This document shows positions 16,438-27,215 of a stretch of 64,000 nt of DNA, one piece after another. Below the pieces are notes generated by a model. That model searched no databases and had not been told where the DNA came from. It was given only the letters and a program-made list of their open reading frames with translations. The translations under genes and the position numbers were made by a program. The first letter of the stretch is position 1. Every line of letters begins with the position of its first letter. This DNA is from a virus: positions 20,413 to 84,412 of IMG/VR virus record IMGVR_UViG_3300007754_000004; one strand, given 5' to 3'.

Positions 16438-19400
16438 CGGTCATTCCCCAGGTGGTTGACGTTCTCCACATAGGCGGTGCCGTCTGCGGTCTCGACCTCA
16501 AAGGCCGCCTTCACGCTACCCACCCAGCAACCCGCTCCGGTGGAATTGGTCACGTCGCCATTACCCGCGGTGATTTCCAGGTACACCCGAGCCCCTGGAG
16601 GCAACATAGACCCAGATGGGGCCGCGATACCGTACCTCTCCAAGATGTAGTCCAGCCAGTTGCCCACCTTGAAGGGCCTGTCCTTCGGACGGAAGCTCCC
16701 AGGAGTCAGCCGGCGACCGAACTTCTGGATGCTGGCCGAGTCCGTCGCGTCGAAGTCATCCCCAACCGGGGTGAGCGCGATCGTGAAGGCGTGGGGACAG
16801 GTCGTAGGGACATTGTTGATCGCTGATCCGGCGTTGATATCCGGAGCCTTCGGGTTCTCGCCGCCATGAGCGACCACGATCCCTGTCAACGCCTGCGGGC
16901 AGACAGCAGGCGGGGTCGTACCCGAGAAATCATCCATGTCCGGCCAGAGACCGCTGGTGAAGGCCGAACGAATTCCGCCGCTCGTAAGGGAGGACCGAGG
17001 CAGAGGGCTTGCGAGCACAAGGGAGTCATCCCGAGCCCCCCAGACGCTCGCCGTGAAGTCCTGAGAGCCCCAGACAATCGGGTTGTGGGCGTTCCCCAGA
17101 TAACTGATGGAGCCGTGAAGGTCGTTCGCTGAGGACTCACTGGAGCAGCCGAAGCCGTACTCGGGATCTCCGGTACGCCAGTCAGACTCCGCGCCTGGAG
17201 TGTTGGAGGGGCCCGCGTCCACCCAACGCTCCATCACGTTGGGCATGATATCCCCGGCTTCCCGGTTCACGTACAGGGGAACCACGACGGCACCGCCCGC
17301 CTTGTGAGTCCCTGTGTTGTCGTCGTGGTTGTACATGACCGTAGGAGCCCGGCCACCGAAGGGGCTGATTCCCGGACCTGAAGCGTAGGGGTGCTCCTCA
17401 AGGGAGATCCCCGACTTGAACTCGCGGGCGTGTGAACCCGGAAGCTCCACGATCAGGTTGAACGCCATGTAGTAGGGGGCCAACGGATCACCGCTGGTGT
17501 CCACATAGCCCGGGGTGGCTTCCTCACCTCGGCTGGGGAGATTGTTGCCCCAGACGCCGAAGTTTACCCAGAGCCGAAGCAGTCGAGCACCCTTGGGCTG
17601 CTTCCCCGGGAAGGGAGAGGCGATTCCGCCACCCGGCTGCATCGCCTGGGTGAAGGCGTCCGTCAGGTCCACCCGGAGGGTGGGCATCGGCTCCTCTGCG
17701 TCCCGCTGGTTGTCCGGGCTGGGAACCCAGAGCTGCCACCAAGCAGGTCCAGGAGTCCAGACGTAATTCCGTCCGGTGTCCGCATTCCAAAGCAGCGTAC
17801 CCGTCCGGCCGGAGACCATTGACCGATCCATCAGTACCCAGGGCGTCGAGAGATCGAACCCAAGCCCCGAGGTGGTGTTGGTCATCACCTTGGGCCCTGT
17901 TCCAACATCTACGTCGCCAGAGGTCGTGGCTCCCGGGACTACCCAGGTGCTCGACTTCATGTTGTTGGGGGAGATGGTGACGATCCGCTCGCGAGCGACC
18001 GGCTGGATGGCGTACTGCATCACGTAGTTGTGTCCCCGAGAGGGGATCTCCCCCGACACCGTGTCCGGCCAGAATCCATAAACCCCAAGAGGGGAATAGA
18101 GCAGAGGCCGACCTCGTCCTGAGTCTCCGTTGGTACCAGAGACCACTCGACCCACCTTGATCAGCTCAGTGTAATACTCCTCGCAGTCTCCCCCGAGGAT
18201 CAAATCCGCGGTGGTCGGGCACCGGTTGATCCGGAAGATATCCACCTGCTCGTCGATATCATCGCCAGGGTACGGGTTTCCACCCACCCATGCCTTCGTG
18301 GTCAGGGAAGCCCCTGCTTCGGACTGCGAAGCCAAGAGCGTGTTGAACCGGTACTTCGCCGGCCTCTTCAGGTGGACATAAGACCCCGAGTGCTCTTCCG
18401 TCAGGGGAGCTGAGAACACCCACCGGAGACCGGCAGCGGCAGACCGAGAGAAATGCTGGCTGTTGTCTACGATGGGGAGAGCGTTGTTTCGATCACCGAA
18501 GCCCCGGTCAAGCTGAGAGGCGTGACCCGGGTAGGAGTGGAACCCGATCGACATGGGATCACGAGCGTTCCCCGCTGTCGGCATCGTGTGACCGGTAGAC
18601 GTAGAGAGCCACTCCACCCGGAGTGCTGCCCGGTTGCCTGTCACCTGAGCCGCTTGGGTAGCGGTGAGCAGGCTCAGGTCGTAGGTGACCTCCAGGGAAG
18701 CCCCGTTGCTGGACCAGACAATGAACTGAACCCCGAAAGAGGTCGAGAGCCCGTTGAACGCTGCCGTGCTGTTCAACAACGTCACGATCCCATCCGGGTC
18801 TGCGGAACCCGGAGCCAGGATGGTAGGCCCAGCCGTGTAGAATGAAGCCCCGGTGTTGTCCGTAATCCACAGGGACATGTTGCCGAAGTCACCCGGCGTC
18901 CCGGACATGAGAGATTGATTCGTCCGGAAGTTGCTCGCAGCCTCAAGCAAAGGAGCCCGAGCGACCAGCGGAAGAGCCCCATCGAAAGTGGTGGAGTGTT
19001 TCTTCGCGTCACCCTCTCGACGAAGCTTCCGAACTACGGCTACCGAAGTCGTCAGAGCCGCATTTGCTCCGGTCCCGTCGAACTCGTTCACAATAGCTGG
19101 CTGGACCTCGTAGTTGTCCAGCACGTCAATGACGACCCACCATCCCGTGTACTTATAGTTGTACGTCCCGCAGATGTAGATCATCCGACCTACATCCCCC
19201 GCTCCGAAGTCACCCCCAGGGGGTTTGAAGGAGTACCGGGTGGAGTAGAAGATCGCGTCGGCGGAGTCGATAGACGTCGTGGGATCCGTGGCGTCCGTCC
19301 ACGGCGGAATGAGGCCGCCCCCTACTCCCCGAGGCCCGAGCACCGGGACAAACTCCACGTTCGGAGTGATCCGATACCGGTGACCCACCAGGGGCCGACG

Positions 19401-22400
19401 AACCTGCTCAATTTCCTGATCCGAAGCAGCGACCACGACGGTGACCGTGTCAATCCGATCACCGAAGCCGTTGGAGGTACCGTTCACCGTGTCCGCTTCC
19501 GGGTCTTCGCTCACGTCCACGTAGGGCCCGATATCGTAGACCACCTGAAGCTCGTTGGTCACGCCCCCGTGGTTGATGGTAATGCTCCCGTTGATCGGAC
19601 CGCGGGTGCCATTCCCCAACTCTCCGGAGAGGGTGTTCACGTTCGTGTAAGCGAACTCTCGACCCAGGTGCCCGGCGGTGAAGAAGCACCCGTTGGACAC
19701 ATCCTCGATGACCATCCCATCGAGGATCCGCATCTGCTCCGCGGTCCCGCTATTGGGGTAGTCCCCCGTAACGCTGCGGCTGCGAGAGTGCCGGTACGCC
19801 TGAGACAGGACCCCCGGACCTGCTTCGTGGGAAGCCGGCCCTTCGGTCCTGTCCCCATCCTTGGTCCTCTCCGCGGAAGAGAAACACATCTCGGGGCTGA
19901 TTCCGAAATCCGTGGTCTTGTTGGCCCGGAATTCATACAGCGGGGTGTCCGTCGGGGTGCTTCCCACCGCGGTGTCGGTGACGAAATCCGCCCACCCGCT
20001 ACCCGCCATCGTCGGGGGGCCCTTCGGGAGGAGGAGACACTCCCCGAATGTCGGGACCTCAATCCCACGGATACCCGAGCTGGGTGCCCCCAGAAGGGCG
20101 TTCATACCCTGGTGACCACCCTTGGCGTCGATTACCCGGAAGGGCCTCTCATAGCGGACGGTACCCGGCGAGCGGAACCTGATGCCCGACCAGGGAGCCG
20201 GGAAGAGGCTGTCATTCGGTGTGATGTGGATATTGGGTTCGTCCGTACCTCCCAGATCAGGACTGGTCCTGGCGATGAGCAGTCGGGCGGGGCTCGCGAA
20301 TGAACTCGCCGCGACAGCGTTCTCCTTCAACCTGAAGGGCAACCCCTGAGCCGCTCGGGCATCTTCAAACTGGAGAGAGCCGTGGGGGCCTACGACCGTG
20401 GCGTCCTCAAAGAATTCAACAGTGTTGAACGTAGAGGGGACGCTGGGGGCCCCGTGGCTCCGAGACCTGAAGTGGGAGGTCAGGGGCCACGCCGACGCCT
20501 GACCGACGACGGAGAATCCCGCGAGGGTCTCCATCTCTACCGGACGGGGAGTTGCCCGGAAGGCGGAAGCCATCACCAGACCGAGGCCGCCATCCAACAG
20601 GACACCGGGACCAAGTCGCTGAGTGTGTCCGACGAAGCTGACACGCCCCGCCCTGTCCATCGCGAATTCTCCCCAGGTGCTCGCAGAGGAGAGGTCGTCG
20701 AGCCCGTCAGCCCGAGCCGTCGCATGGACTACCGCTCGGGCATAGACGTGGTGGGTGGTGGTCGTGCCGGGAGTCCCGGACCAGGAGAACCAAGCGTGGC
20801 TGGTGACCCGTCCCCGGGAGTCTTCAGAGGATCGAATACCCAACAGCCGAGCCGCTCCTGGGAGCGGCCAGCGATCGGTACCCGGACCATCCCGGAAGAC
20901 CGGGATCATCTCCATCGGGAGATCTTCCCGCCCGAGCCAGCTCGGATCCAGGCTCATCCCGTGGATGCCCTGCGGGGCACCAGTCGGAGAACCTCCGGGA
21001 TCCACTACGTCCGCGACGTAAACCTTTTCCGTCGCCTGGATATCCGCGTAAATGCCCCAGGGGTGACCCTGAAGCTGGTTGGCCCGGACACTCTCCGGAA
21101 CAAAGCTTTCAAGGGTCGCCGCGACGTTAGCATCATTCGCAGGCGGGACCGCGTACCTCTCAACGCGGAGCTGGAGGACAGAGACGACGGCGGAGGCCGG
21201 GAGAGTGCCGTCTTCCATGTCCCGGATGTTTGCGGTCGATCCCGTCTGACCGGTCGCGAGGGAAGTCAGAGCCGGGAACTTGCTCTCCAGCTCAGCACTC
21301 AACCCGGACATGGTGATCACCGGAGCCCCGACGATCCTCCACACCCCGTTGTTGTTGTCGCTGGTGTATCCCCCAGACGTATCCTCAAGCTGGAGATACT
21401 TGCCCTCAAGGAAAGGCATCAGGACAGGCATGTCCGGATTGCCAACCCACCACGCTGCCCGAAGAGCACCGATCGCGTCGGCCCCCCGGATCAAGTCGTC
21501 CTGGGTACCGGGCCAGTCAAGCTGACCCGATGCCATGAGGAAGGCGTGGAGGTCGGCCCGGGTCAGACCCAGGCTTACCGTCGCCTCCTGAATGAACATG
21601 GTCTCGGCAGCACTACCCGCTCGTCGAGCAGCTCCGAAACCGGAGATCGCGTGAGCCATCCCGTTGTCGTAGCCACCCGTTGCAGCGGGGCCGACCTCCA
21701 TGAGGTTCCACCCGACGGAGCCCTTAACGGCCAACATCCGACGGACGTAGGCAGTCGCCTGCGTGGAGGCCAGAGGGCGGGGATTGGTCAACCAGATCTG
21801 AGCGTCACCAGACACCCTGAGACCCGCCACACCGCCGACATGGGCTCCCCCGGCGTAAGACCCCTTGGGGAGCCTCTGGAGGCTCTCAGAGGTGCTCTCA
21901 CCGGTCGCAAGGCCCTGATCGTAAACGCCACCTGAGTCCGGGGCGGGCCAGTCGAGGTTACCCAGGGCGACCGAAGTCGAAAAGACCCCGCTCTCAAGGA
22001 AGGTGGTGGTGACCTGAAGAGGGGAAGCCGCGAGACCCTCTCCCACAACCGGCGTGGTAAACGAGACACCGGGGAGAGCTGAAGGCCCGATCAGGCTGAT
22101 GAGGTCTACTCGACCTCCGCCGACCAGGACACCGGAGAATGAAGATGTAGCTGTGGTGTCTGCCGAGCCTCCGTCAAGCCCCTGTCCGTACTCATCCGAC
22201 GTGTTGGTCAGTGCCGTATTGGCGTGCTTCGCCAGTGACCTGAAAGCGGAAGCGAACTGGTTGAATCCCGGTCGGGGAATGATCGAGACTTCCAGGTCCG
22301 TCGAAGCGGTGTTCGCCGTAGGGGAGAACGCTCCAATGGACGTGGGCTGGAAGCCCTGAGGGAGGAGATGACCATCCGTGGTCTCGTAAGTCCCTCGGGA

Positions 22401-25400
22401 GACCACCAACAGCTCGCCCGTGTTGGTAGAAGTATCCCAAGCCAGCACCCGCCCCTCAAAGGCTTCCGTGGTGCCGTCCCTGATGCCCGTAACCAGATCC
22501 CCGGCGGCGATCGAATTGGGAGCCACCGAAGGTGAGTCGAACTCCGTTCCAGTCGCCGTCACCTCGATGAGGAAGGACGGGTAGCCGACCTGGGAAGTCG
22601 CTGTCAGAAGACAGGAGAACCCCATCTCCCCATGCGGGGAGAGACCGTAGCTCACCCAGATATCCGCGAGTCCGGCAGCGGAACCCGTCGTCCGGTCGAT
22701 AACCGTCAGATCCTCGGCACCCCAGACCCACCGGCCCATGTAGCCGTACTCATAACCCTTGTCAGGCCACGCCTGAGCCGGCGTCGATCCCGGCTCCAGG
22801 TCTGTCCCCACTTGGAAGACCGGCGCCCGACGAGGACCAGCGAACCAATCCGAGCCATGCCCGCGAAGGATCTCGATCCGAGCCCGAAGAGGACTCGATG
22901 CCGTGCTCTTGACGCGGTGAGATCCGACGAGATGCCCTAGCGGACGAACACCATTCTGGGAGAAACCGAGATCCGTGGCTCCCGAGTTGGCCGCCGCTTC
23001 CGAAGGGAAGTCACCCGCAACCGGAGGCGAGGGAGTGTCATTGGCGTCGTCCCCGAAAAAGAGCCCACAGGTGGGGATCTCGTAAGGGTCCGGGTCGAAG
23101 TCCCCAGCGAGGAGCCCCGCGATATCCCCTGACGAGTCCTCCGCGTTGACTCGCCCGACCTCAATCATGACATTGTAGAAGTCCTGAGCAGACGCGCTAG
23201 CGTCACCAGAACCCCACCCACCGCAGATGAGGCAGACCGTCTCCGAGCCCGTCGGGTGACGGGCATCCCCTGGTCCAATGAAGAGGAACTGACGCTCTCC
23301 AACAGGGGCTCCAGTCGGAGCCGCGATCGACCCGGCAGCGGCACCGCCAATCCAGGCGTTCGGGGAAGCCGAGACCCCCGCGGGGGTCTCGTAGAACCCC
23401 GCATCGTCCAGCTTGTCCCCAACATACCCGGCGTAGGTGGTCTCGTAGAGAGCCTGATTCAGGAAAGCTGCGACCTCATCCGGATCCGTGGACGTGATCG
23501 TCGTGTCGTAGTTCAGAACGAGGGTAGCCCACTTGCTGCCGTTGTCGTTCTTGGGATCTGCGGAGAACACCGACAGAGCGAACCCAGAGGCCACGCTGGT
23601 GGTGAACGGGTTGAGGGCGTTGATTACCTGAGACTCCAGGTAATACTGAGCCGGGAGGACCCGGACCTGTCGGCCGGACACAAGGAGCCGCTCAGTGGCC
23701 CCACTCCCCTCCGTTGTTGATGGAGAGGAGGCCGGGGTGAGCCCGGAATAATGGCTGTTGATCGCCGTCTGGATATCAGTGGGGCTATCACTCCCCACCG
23801 CCGTGTAAGCGAACCAGTTGAGGGGGTTCGCGGGGGCCTCGGCATACTCCCGGGCGGTGATCAGCTTCCCACCAGCACGCCCGAAGATCTTAGCGTCTAC
23901 CACCAGCCGCACACCGGCTACCAGCGGCGTCCAAGAGGCGTTCTCTGCCGACGCGATGGTGGAGCCTTCCACCACGGCACAGAGCCCCGCCACGTTGGTC
24001 GGGAGAGCCGTCTGGAAGACCGAAGAAGCCTCATCCACCACGAGGTCAAACTGATTCGGCGGGGAGGCAGAATCAGGGATCGTAGCGTTAACCGAAGAGA
24101 CCTGCTCCACTCGGTTGAGGAACCGGGTGCTGGAGAGCGTCCCGGCTGCGAAATCTAGCGACAAGGAGGCGTAGAGACGTCCCCTCGCCACCTCCAACCC
24201 GACCTCGTTGTCCTCAGAGTCCGAAGCCCAGGAGGGTGCTGTGGTCGTCCACCGGTTCGACTTCGTATCGAGGAAGAGACGGGCCACCTCTGACGAGCCG
24301 CCCAGAGGGAAGCCCGCCCTCAACTCCGCCGCCGGCCCCTGGACCGCAGTTGGGGTGATCAGCAGAGAACCATCCGGCTGAGCCGTCAAATCACCGTAGG
24401 CGATTCGCCATGTACCTGACCGCCACTTTGCACCATAGGTGGTATCCAGGCGGAGATCGCCGTCGCCCTTCCTCAGAACCACGGTCGCCGGAACGGTGAA
24501 CGGAATGGCGGCGTCCGTCGCCACACCAGTCAGGTCAAACGTCGTACCCGTGACGTTCCCGAGCCCGGTCCAGAAAATCCGACCCTGGCTCAACCCGAGA
24601 GGGCTTCCCCCCTCGTAAAGCACTTCGGCGGAACCCGTCTCCGGCCAGTTGGCCGAGTTGGTCCCCGTCAAGGTCATAGTGTGCGGGTTGCTGCCAGCCG
24701 CATGAGCAGTCAGCGTCGCGTGAACCCGACCCCCGAACACATCCCGCTGCGTCGCGGAAGAATAGCCCAGGGTCGCGGACTCCAGATCGCCACCCGTGAC
24801 CCGTAGCCCCACGCCCGTCTGCCCTGACTCACGGGAATACGGGACACAGGCAGCGAAGAGCACCACCTCACCCCGAGGGTTGTTTCCCCCGGAACCGATG
24901 ATCCCCGCCGGGACAATCGCCCCCCCGGAGGACGCCGGGGGTGCGTGGGAGAGGTAAACGAGTCCGCCAGCGTAGTCCACCTCGATGAACTGGCTGTCTG
25001 TAGTGACCGAAGGATCGATCACCACATCCCGAGTGTAGATCGGCCGGCTGAAATCCGGGACCGCGTCCCCACCGCCGTCATCCTTCGCAGGGAAGAGCAC
25101 CATCCGGAAGCCCAGGTCCAACAAGCTCCCAGGATCCGCCTGCCCGGTCCCGGATTCTGTATCGAAGATGGACCGATCCGCCCGACCCGGGCTCCCGCCA
25201 GAAGGCACCTTGCCGGAGGCATCGATCTTGGTCGTTCTGCGGACCCACTCCGGATCGATCAGATTCCCGAGCCTCGCCGCCTCAACCCGGTCCAGATCGA
25301 AATCACCCGTGAACAACTCGCTGATGGCATCGTGGAGCGTGAAAGTCACCTCCACCTTGGCAGCACCGGTATGCCCCGTGGTGTCAAAGTAAGGACCGGG

Positions 25401-26672
25401 GCCGAAGAAGTACCGACCCGTCGCCGGGTCCACTTCAGGCAACCTCTTGAGCTGGTACTCGTCCGCGGCAGAGGCGTCCACGATCTCGTAGTAGCCAAGA
25501 AGGGCCGCCTCATCTCCGTGAGACAGGGCCGCCCCGTCTACCAGATTGACACCCGTGACCCGGACAACCTTGCCGGCGTCTCCCGCAACGACAGGGCTCC
25601 CCGCAATATCCTGAATCCGCCAGATCCCAGGACCGTCAGCAGGGGTGCCGCCGCCGTATTCCACCACACCTTGCATGGTCCTGCGGGCTACAGGGATGGG
25701 CGTCGCCGCCTGTCCGCCGTAAGAAGCCACCTCACCTGCCGTTGAGGTAGCCTCAAACCCTCCGTCCTCCCACACCTTGTAAGGAGGGTAGAAGCCGGAA
25801 GAAGCCGTGTTCTCCGGCGGCACCACGACAAAGATCCGCTCCCGCCCCACTGCGGGGCCGGAACCCGGCATACCAACCAGCCTCGTAACCTGAGGCTGGA
25901 AGAGCATGATGGAACGGAGGGCCGGGTTCAAAGGAATCGTGAAGACGCTGGACAACCTCTTTTCAGAGGCCAGCGTGATCACCCCGCCCGTGTAGGAGGA
26001 CACCCGGAAGATTTCAAACCGAGCGGACCCCACATACTTGCTCAGCGGAGTCAGCCCATTGACCCCAGCCGCCAGGGTGCCGTCCACGGATCCCGTGTCC
26101 GAGATCACCAGATAGAGGCCCCCGTTGTAGGCAGAGATCCCCGTCCCGGAGAGGTTGTAGGCTTCTGCGAGATCGGCGGCAGACCGCGAGCCGCTAGGCC
26201 CGTCCGCCATCGTCAGAGTGTCATTGTTCCCTACAGATCCGACCGTCCACTGCCAGTCGCAGAAGGGAGAGGCCTTCGTGGGTCCAATGACATGGAAAGC
26301 GATCGGGTGACCGAGCAGCGAGGGGCCCTTTGGCCCGAACCGATGGGAGCCGTGGTCATAGGGCCTGAAGTTAATCTCAGGGTGGCCCGCGAGACCAAGT
26401 CGAGAGTCGATGGTCTGAACGTCGTGGGGGAACGCCGTCGCTGTCGATCCGCTCTTGTCCGCATTGCTGGAGTCGGGCTCCTGAGTCGCCTGGAAGCTCC
26501 GCTCAAGAGAACCAGCCCAGGAACCAGCGAGACCCGAGACGACCTCACTGCTCTGAATCTGAGCAACGCGGCTCAGATGCTCCTGCCAAGCCTCGCGAAC
26601 GAAATCCGTGGCAGCCCTGTTCTCCAGAGCCTTGCGTAGGCGGATCAGGGTTTCGTCGTCACGAGTCGCCAT
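16434..26672 (-). CDS. giant virion protein, 3412 residues, probable fibre or adhesin-like appendage
   Basis: The largest gene in the window, starting at ATG 26672 behind a late-type promoter. The N-terminus is helical (LIRLRKALENRAATDFVREA) and probably anchors the protein to the particle. The rest is a very long Gly/Ser/Thr/Asp/Pro-rich, beta-predicted array with few Lys. Recurrent modules of the 'xxxGxxxI(V)xxVxxxxxY' kind are visible, such as LLGYYEIVDASAADEYQLKR, NNNGVWRIVGAP and GWWVVIDVLDNYEV. Embedded segments with SPTDIQTAINSHYSGLTP hint at carbohydrate-binding or beta-helix parts. No catalytic motif or signal peptide was seen. Its size, order within the structural block and composition indicate an appendage rather than an enzyme. 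The whole ORF is uninterrupted over more than 10 kb. Confidence 0.75.
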   Translation of the reverse strand: MATRDDETLIRLRKALENRAATDFVREAWQEHLSRVAQIQSSEVVSGLAGSWAGSLERSFQATQEPDSSNADKSGSTATAFPHDVQTIDSRLGLAGHPEINFRPYDHGSHRFGPKGPSLLGHPIAFHVIGPTKASPFCDWQWTVGSVGNNDTLTMADGPSGSRSAADLAEAYNLSGTGISAYNGGLYLVISDTGSVDGTLAAGVNGLTPLSKYVGSARFEIFRVSSYTGGVITLASEKRLSSVFTIPLNPALRSIMLFQPQVTRLVGMPGSGPAVGRERIFVVVPPENTASSGFYPPYKVWEDGGFEATSTAGEVASYGGQAATPIPVARRTMQGVVEYGGGTPADGPGIWRIQDIAGSPVVAGDAGKVVRVTGVNLVDGAALSHGDEAALLGYYEIVDASAADEYQLKRLPEVDPATGRYFFGPGPYFDTTGHTGAAKVEVTFTLHDAISELFTGDFDLDRVEAARLGNLIDPEWVRRTTKIDASGKVPSGGSPGRADRSIFDTESGTGQADPGSLLDLGFRMVLFPAKDDGGGDAVPDFSRPIYTRDVVIDPSVTTDSQFIEVDYAGGLVYLSHAPPASSGGAIVPAGIIGSGGNNPRGEVVLFAACVPYSRESGQTGVGLRVTGGDLESATLGYSSATQRDVFGGRVHATLTAHAAGSNPHTMTLTGTNSANWPETGSAEVLYEGGSPLGLSQGRIFWTGLGNVTGTTFDLTGVATDAAIPFTVPATVVLRKGDGDLRLDTTYGAKWRSGTWRIAYGDLTAQPDGSLLITPTAVQGPAAELRAGFPLGGSSEVARLFLDTKSNRWTTTAPSWASDSEDNEVGLEVARGRLYASLSLDFAAGTLSSTRFLNRVEQVSSVNATIPDSASPPNQFDLVVDEASSVFQTALPTNVAGLCAVVEGSTIASAENASWTPLVAGVRLVVDAKIFGRAGGKLITAREYAEAPANPLNWFAYTAVGSDSPTDIQTAINSHYSGLTPASSPSTTEGSGATERLLVSGRQVRVLPAQYYLESQVINALNPFTTSVASGFALSVFSADPKNDNGSKWATLVLNYDTTITSTDPDEVAAFLNQALYETTYAGYVGDKLDDAGFYETPAGVSASPNAWIGGAAAGSIAAPTGAPVGERQFLFIGPGDARHPTGSETVCLICGGWGSGDASASAQDFYNVMIEVGRVNAEDSSGDIAGLLAGDFDPDPYEIPTCGLFFGDDANDTPSPPVAGDFPSEAAANSGATDLGFSQNGVRPLGHLVGSHRVKSTASSPLRARIEILRGHGSDWFAGPRRAPVFQVGTDLEPGSTPAQAWPDKGYEYGYMGRWVWGAEDLTVIDRTTGSAAGLADIWVSYGLSPHGEMGFSCLLTATSQVGYPSFLIEVTATGTEFDSPSVAPNSIAAGDLVTGIRDGTTEAFEGRVLAWDTSTNTGELLVVSRGTYETTDGHLLPQGFQPTSIGAFSPTANTASTDLEVSIIPRPGFNQFASAFRSLAKHANTALTNTSDEYGQGLDGGSADTTATSSFSGVLVGGGRVDLISLIGPSALPGVSFTTPVVGEGLAASPLQVTTTFLESGVFSTSVALGNLDWPAPDSGGVYDQGLATGESTSESLQRLPKGSYAGGAHVGGVAGLRVSGDAQIWLTNPRPLASTQATAYVRRMLAVKGSVGWNLMEVGPAATGGYDNGMAHAISGFGAARRAGSAAETMFIQEATVSLGLTRADLHAFLMASGQLDWPGTQDDLIRGADAIGALRAAWWVGNPDMPVLMPFLEGKYLQLEDTSGGYTSDNNNGVWRIVGAPVITMSGLSAELESKFPALTSLATGQTGSTANIRDMEDGTLPASAVVSVLQLRVERYAVPPANDANVAATLESFVPESVRANQLQGHPWGIYADIQATEKVYVADVVDPGGSPTGAPQGIHGMSLDPSWLGREDLPMEMIPVFRDGPGTDRWPLPGAARLLGIRSSEDSRGRVTSHAWFSWSGTPGTTTTHHVYARAVVHATARADGLDDLSSASTWGEFAMDRAGRVSFVGHTQRLGPGVLLDGGLGLVMASAFRATPRPVEMETLAGFSVVGQASAWPLTSHFRSRSHGAPSVPSTFNTVEFFEDATVVGPHGSLQFEDARAAQGLPFRLKENAVAASSFASPARLLIARTSPDLGGTDEPNIHITPNDSLFPAPWSGIRFRSPGTVRYERPFRVIDAKGGHQGMNALLGAPSSGIRGIEVPTFGECLLLPKGPPTMAGSGWADFVTDTAVGSTPTDTPLYEFRANKTTDFGISPEMCFSSAERTKDGDRTEGPASHEAGPGVLSQAYRHSRSRSVTGDYPNSGTAEQMRILDGMVIEDVSNGCFFTAGHLGREFAYTNVNTLSGELGNGTRGPINGSITINHGGVTNELQVVYDIGPYVDVSEDPEADTVNGTSNGFGDRIDTVTVVVAASDQEIEQVRRPLVGHRYRITPNVEFVPVLGPRGVGGGLIPPWTDATDPTTSIDSADAIFYSTRYSFKPPGGDFGAGDVGRMIYICGTYNYKYTGWWVVIDVLDNYEVQPAIVNEFDGTGANAALTTSVAVVRKLRREGDAKKHSTTFDGALPLVARAPLLEAASNFRTNQSLMSGTPGDFGNMSLWITDNTGASFYTAGPTILAPGSADPDGIVTLLNSTAAFNGLSTSFGVQFIVWSSNGASLEVTYDLSLLTATQAAQVTGNRAALRVEWLSTSTGHTMPTAGNARDPMSIGFHSYPGHASQLDRGFGDRNNALPIVDNSQHFSRSAAAGLRWVFSAPLTEEHSGSYVHLKRPAKYRFNTLLASQSEAGASLTTKAWVGGNPYPGDDIDEQVDIFRINRCPTTADLILGGDCEEYYTELIKVGRVVSGTNGDSGRGRPLLYSPLGVYGFWPDTVSGEIPSRGHNYVMQYAIQPVARERIVTISPNNMKSSTWVVPGATTSGDVDVGTGPKVMTNTTSGLGFDLSTPWVLMDRSMVSGRTGTLLWNADTGRNYVWTPGPAWWQLWVPSPDNQRDAEEPMPTLRVDLTDAFTQAMQPGGGIASPFPGKQPKGARLLRLWVNFGVWGNNLPSRGEEATPGYVDTSGDPLAPYYMAFNLIVELPGSHAREFKSGISLEEHPYASGPGISPFGGRAPTVMYNHDDNTGTHKAGGAVVVPLYVNREAGDIMPNVMERWVDAGPSNTPGAESDWRTGDPEYGFGCSSESSANDLHGSISYLGNAHNPIVWGSQDFTASVWGARDDSLVLASPLPRSSLTSGGIRSAFTSGLWPDMDDFSGTTPPAVCPQALTGIVVAHGGENPKAPDINAGSAINNVPTTCPHAFTIALTPVGDDFDATDSASIQKFGRRLTPGSFRPKDRPFKVGNWLDYILERYGIAAPSGSMLPPGARVYLEITAGNGDVTNSTGAGCWVGSVKAAFEVETADGTAYVENVNHLGNDR

Positions 26673-26717
26673 GCAATTAGCTCCCGGTAGCCTGAGGCAC
26701 CTCTACCGAAGGGCCGG

Positions 26718-26731
26718 CTATAGCCCTCATA
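26718..26731 (-). promoter_or_regulatory. late-type promoter before the giant virion gene
   Basis: Minus strand TATGAGGG-CTATAG, the TAN6CTATAG motif, 46 bases before the ATG at 26672. A plus-strand accessory promoter starts eight bases away on the other side, so this intergenic gap holds divergent promoters of the two classes. Confidence 0.55.
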
Positions 26732-26738
26732 TTGAGAG

Positions 26739-26766
26739 GTAATTTCCAGGGGCCAGATCGTATGAC
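26739..26766 (+). promoter_or_regulatory. accessory (early/middle-type) promoter
   Basis: GTAATT, 16-base spacer ending GATCG, TATGAC. Drives the membrane-anchored protein gene that is broken by the methyltransferase cassette. Confidence 0.55.
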
Positions 26767-26786
26767 CCAGCAACCGGAGTAGATAA

Positions 26787-27215
26787 ATGAGTCTCTTCCT
26801 TTCCCTGGTCGTCGGGGCTACCCTGCTCGCCATCCTCCTCGCGGGCTCCCTAAAGCAGAAGCCACGGAAGCCGCCCCCCCTCGCCCTGGTAGGACCAGCC
26901 CCGTACATCGGGCCGGCGACCCACACCCACTCCTCAATGGGGACTCCCTACGGGAAGGAGCTGCCCTGGCAGGAAGCCACCCCGGACGGACACCTCGCGT
27001 GGGCTCACGTCCTGCTGGGCTCCGCTCCGCTGGATGAAGGAGCGGGCTACTTCCACAACGTCGGCCACGAAGCTGTCGTGCTGAAGACGGATCTCTCGCC
27101 GGAGCTGGTGGCAGCGTCCATCGCAACCACCTCTGGGCTTCAGGGGCAGGTGCGACGCAGCGGATCCTACCCGAACACCTACCGCTGGATCAGCTACGAG
27201 GTCTCCTCGACGGAG
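26787..27215 (+). pseudogene. 5' part of an interrupted membrane-anchored protein gene
   Basis: ATG 26787 follows CCGGAG and an accessory promoter. Codons 1-143 encode an N-terminal TM anchor (LSLVVGATLLAILLAGSLKQ), a basic Pro-rich linker (KQKPRKPPP), and a soluble domain with EGAGYFHNVGHEAVVLKTDL and SYPNTYRWISYEVSSTE. At 27215 the native reading ends and the frame runs on for about 270 codons antisense to the downstream methyltransferase, to 28037, which cannot be native coding. Joining codon 143 directly to the sequence from 30149 restores an uninterrupted 163-residue protein ending FGTYTRFSIEVRRLT. The intact protein would be a small membrane-tethered phage protein of unknown role. I call it a gene disrupted by the cassette. 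Confidence 0.75.
27041..27215 (+). repeat. 175-bp direct repeat, left copy
   Basis: Identical to 29974-30148 except for one base, G at 27157 against A at 30090 (Arg124 to His). The offset between copies is 2933 bases. It is a coding segment of the interrupted gene, and marks the left edge of the methyltransferase cassette. Confidence 0.95.

Noticed and set aside
20382-21935. 517-codon plus-strand open frame
   Set aside because: It lies antisense inside the 3412-residue gene, is Arg/Pro/Gly-rich with no domain or ribosome site, and follows the codon shadow pattern of GC-rich DNA.
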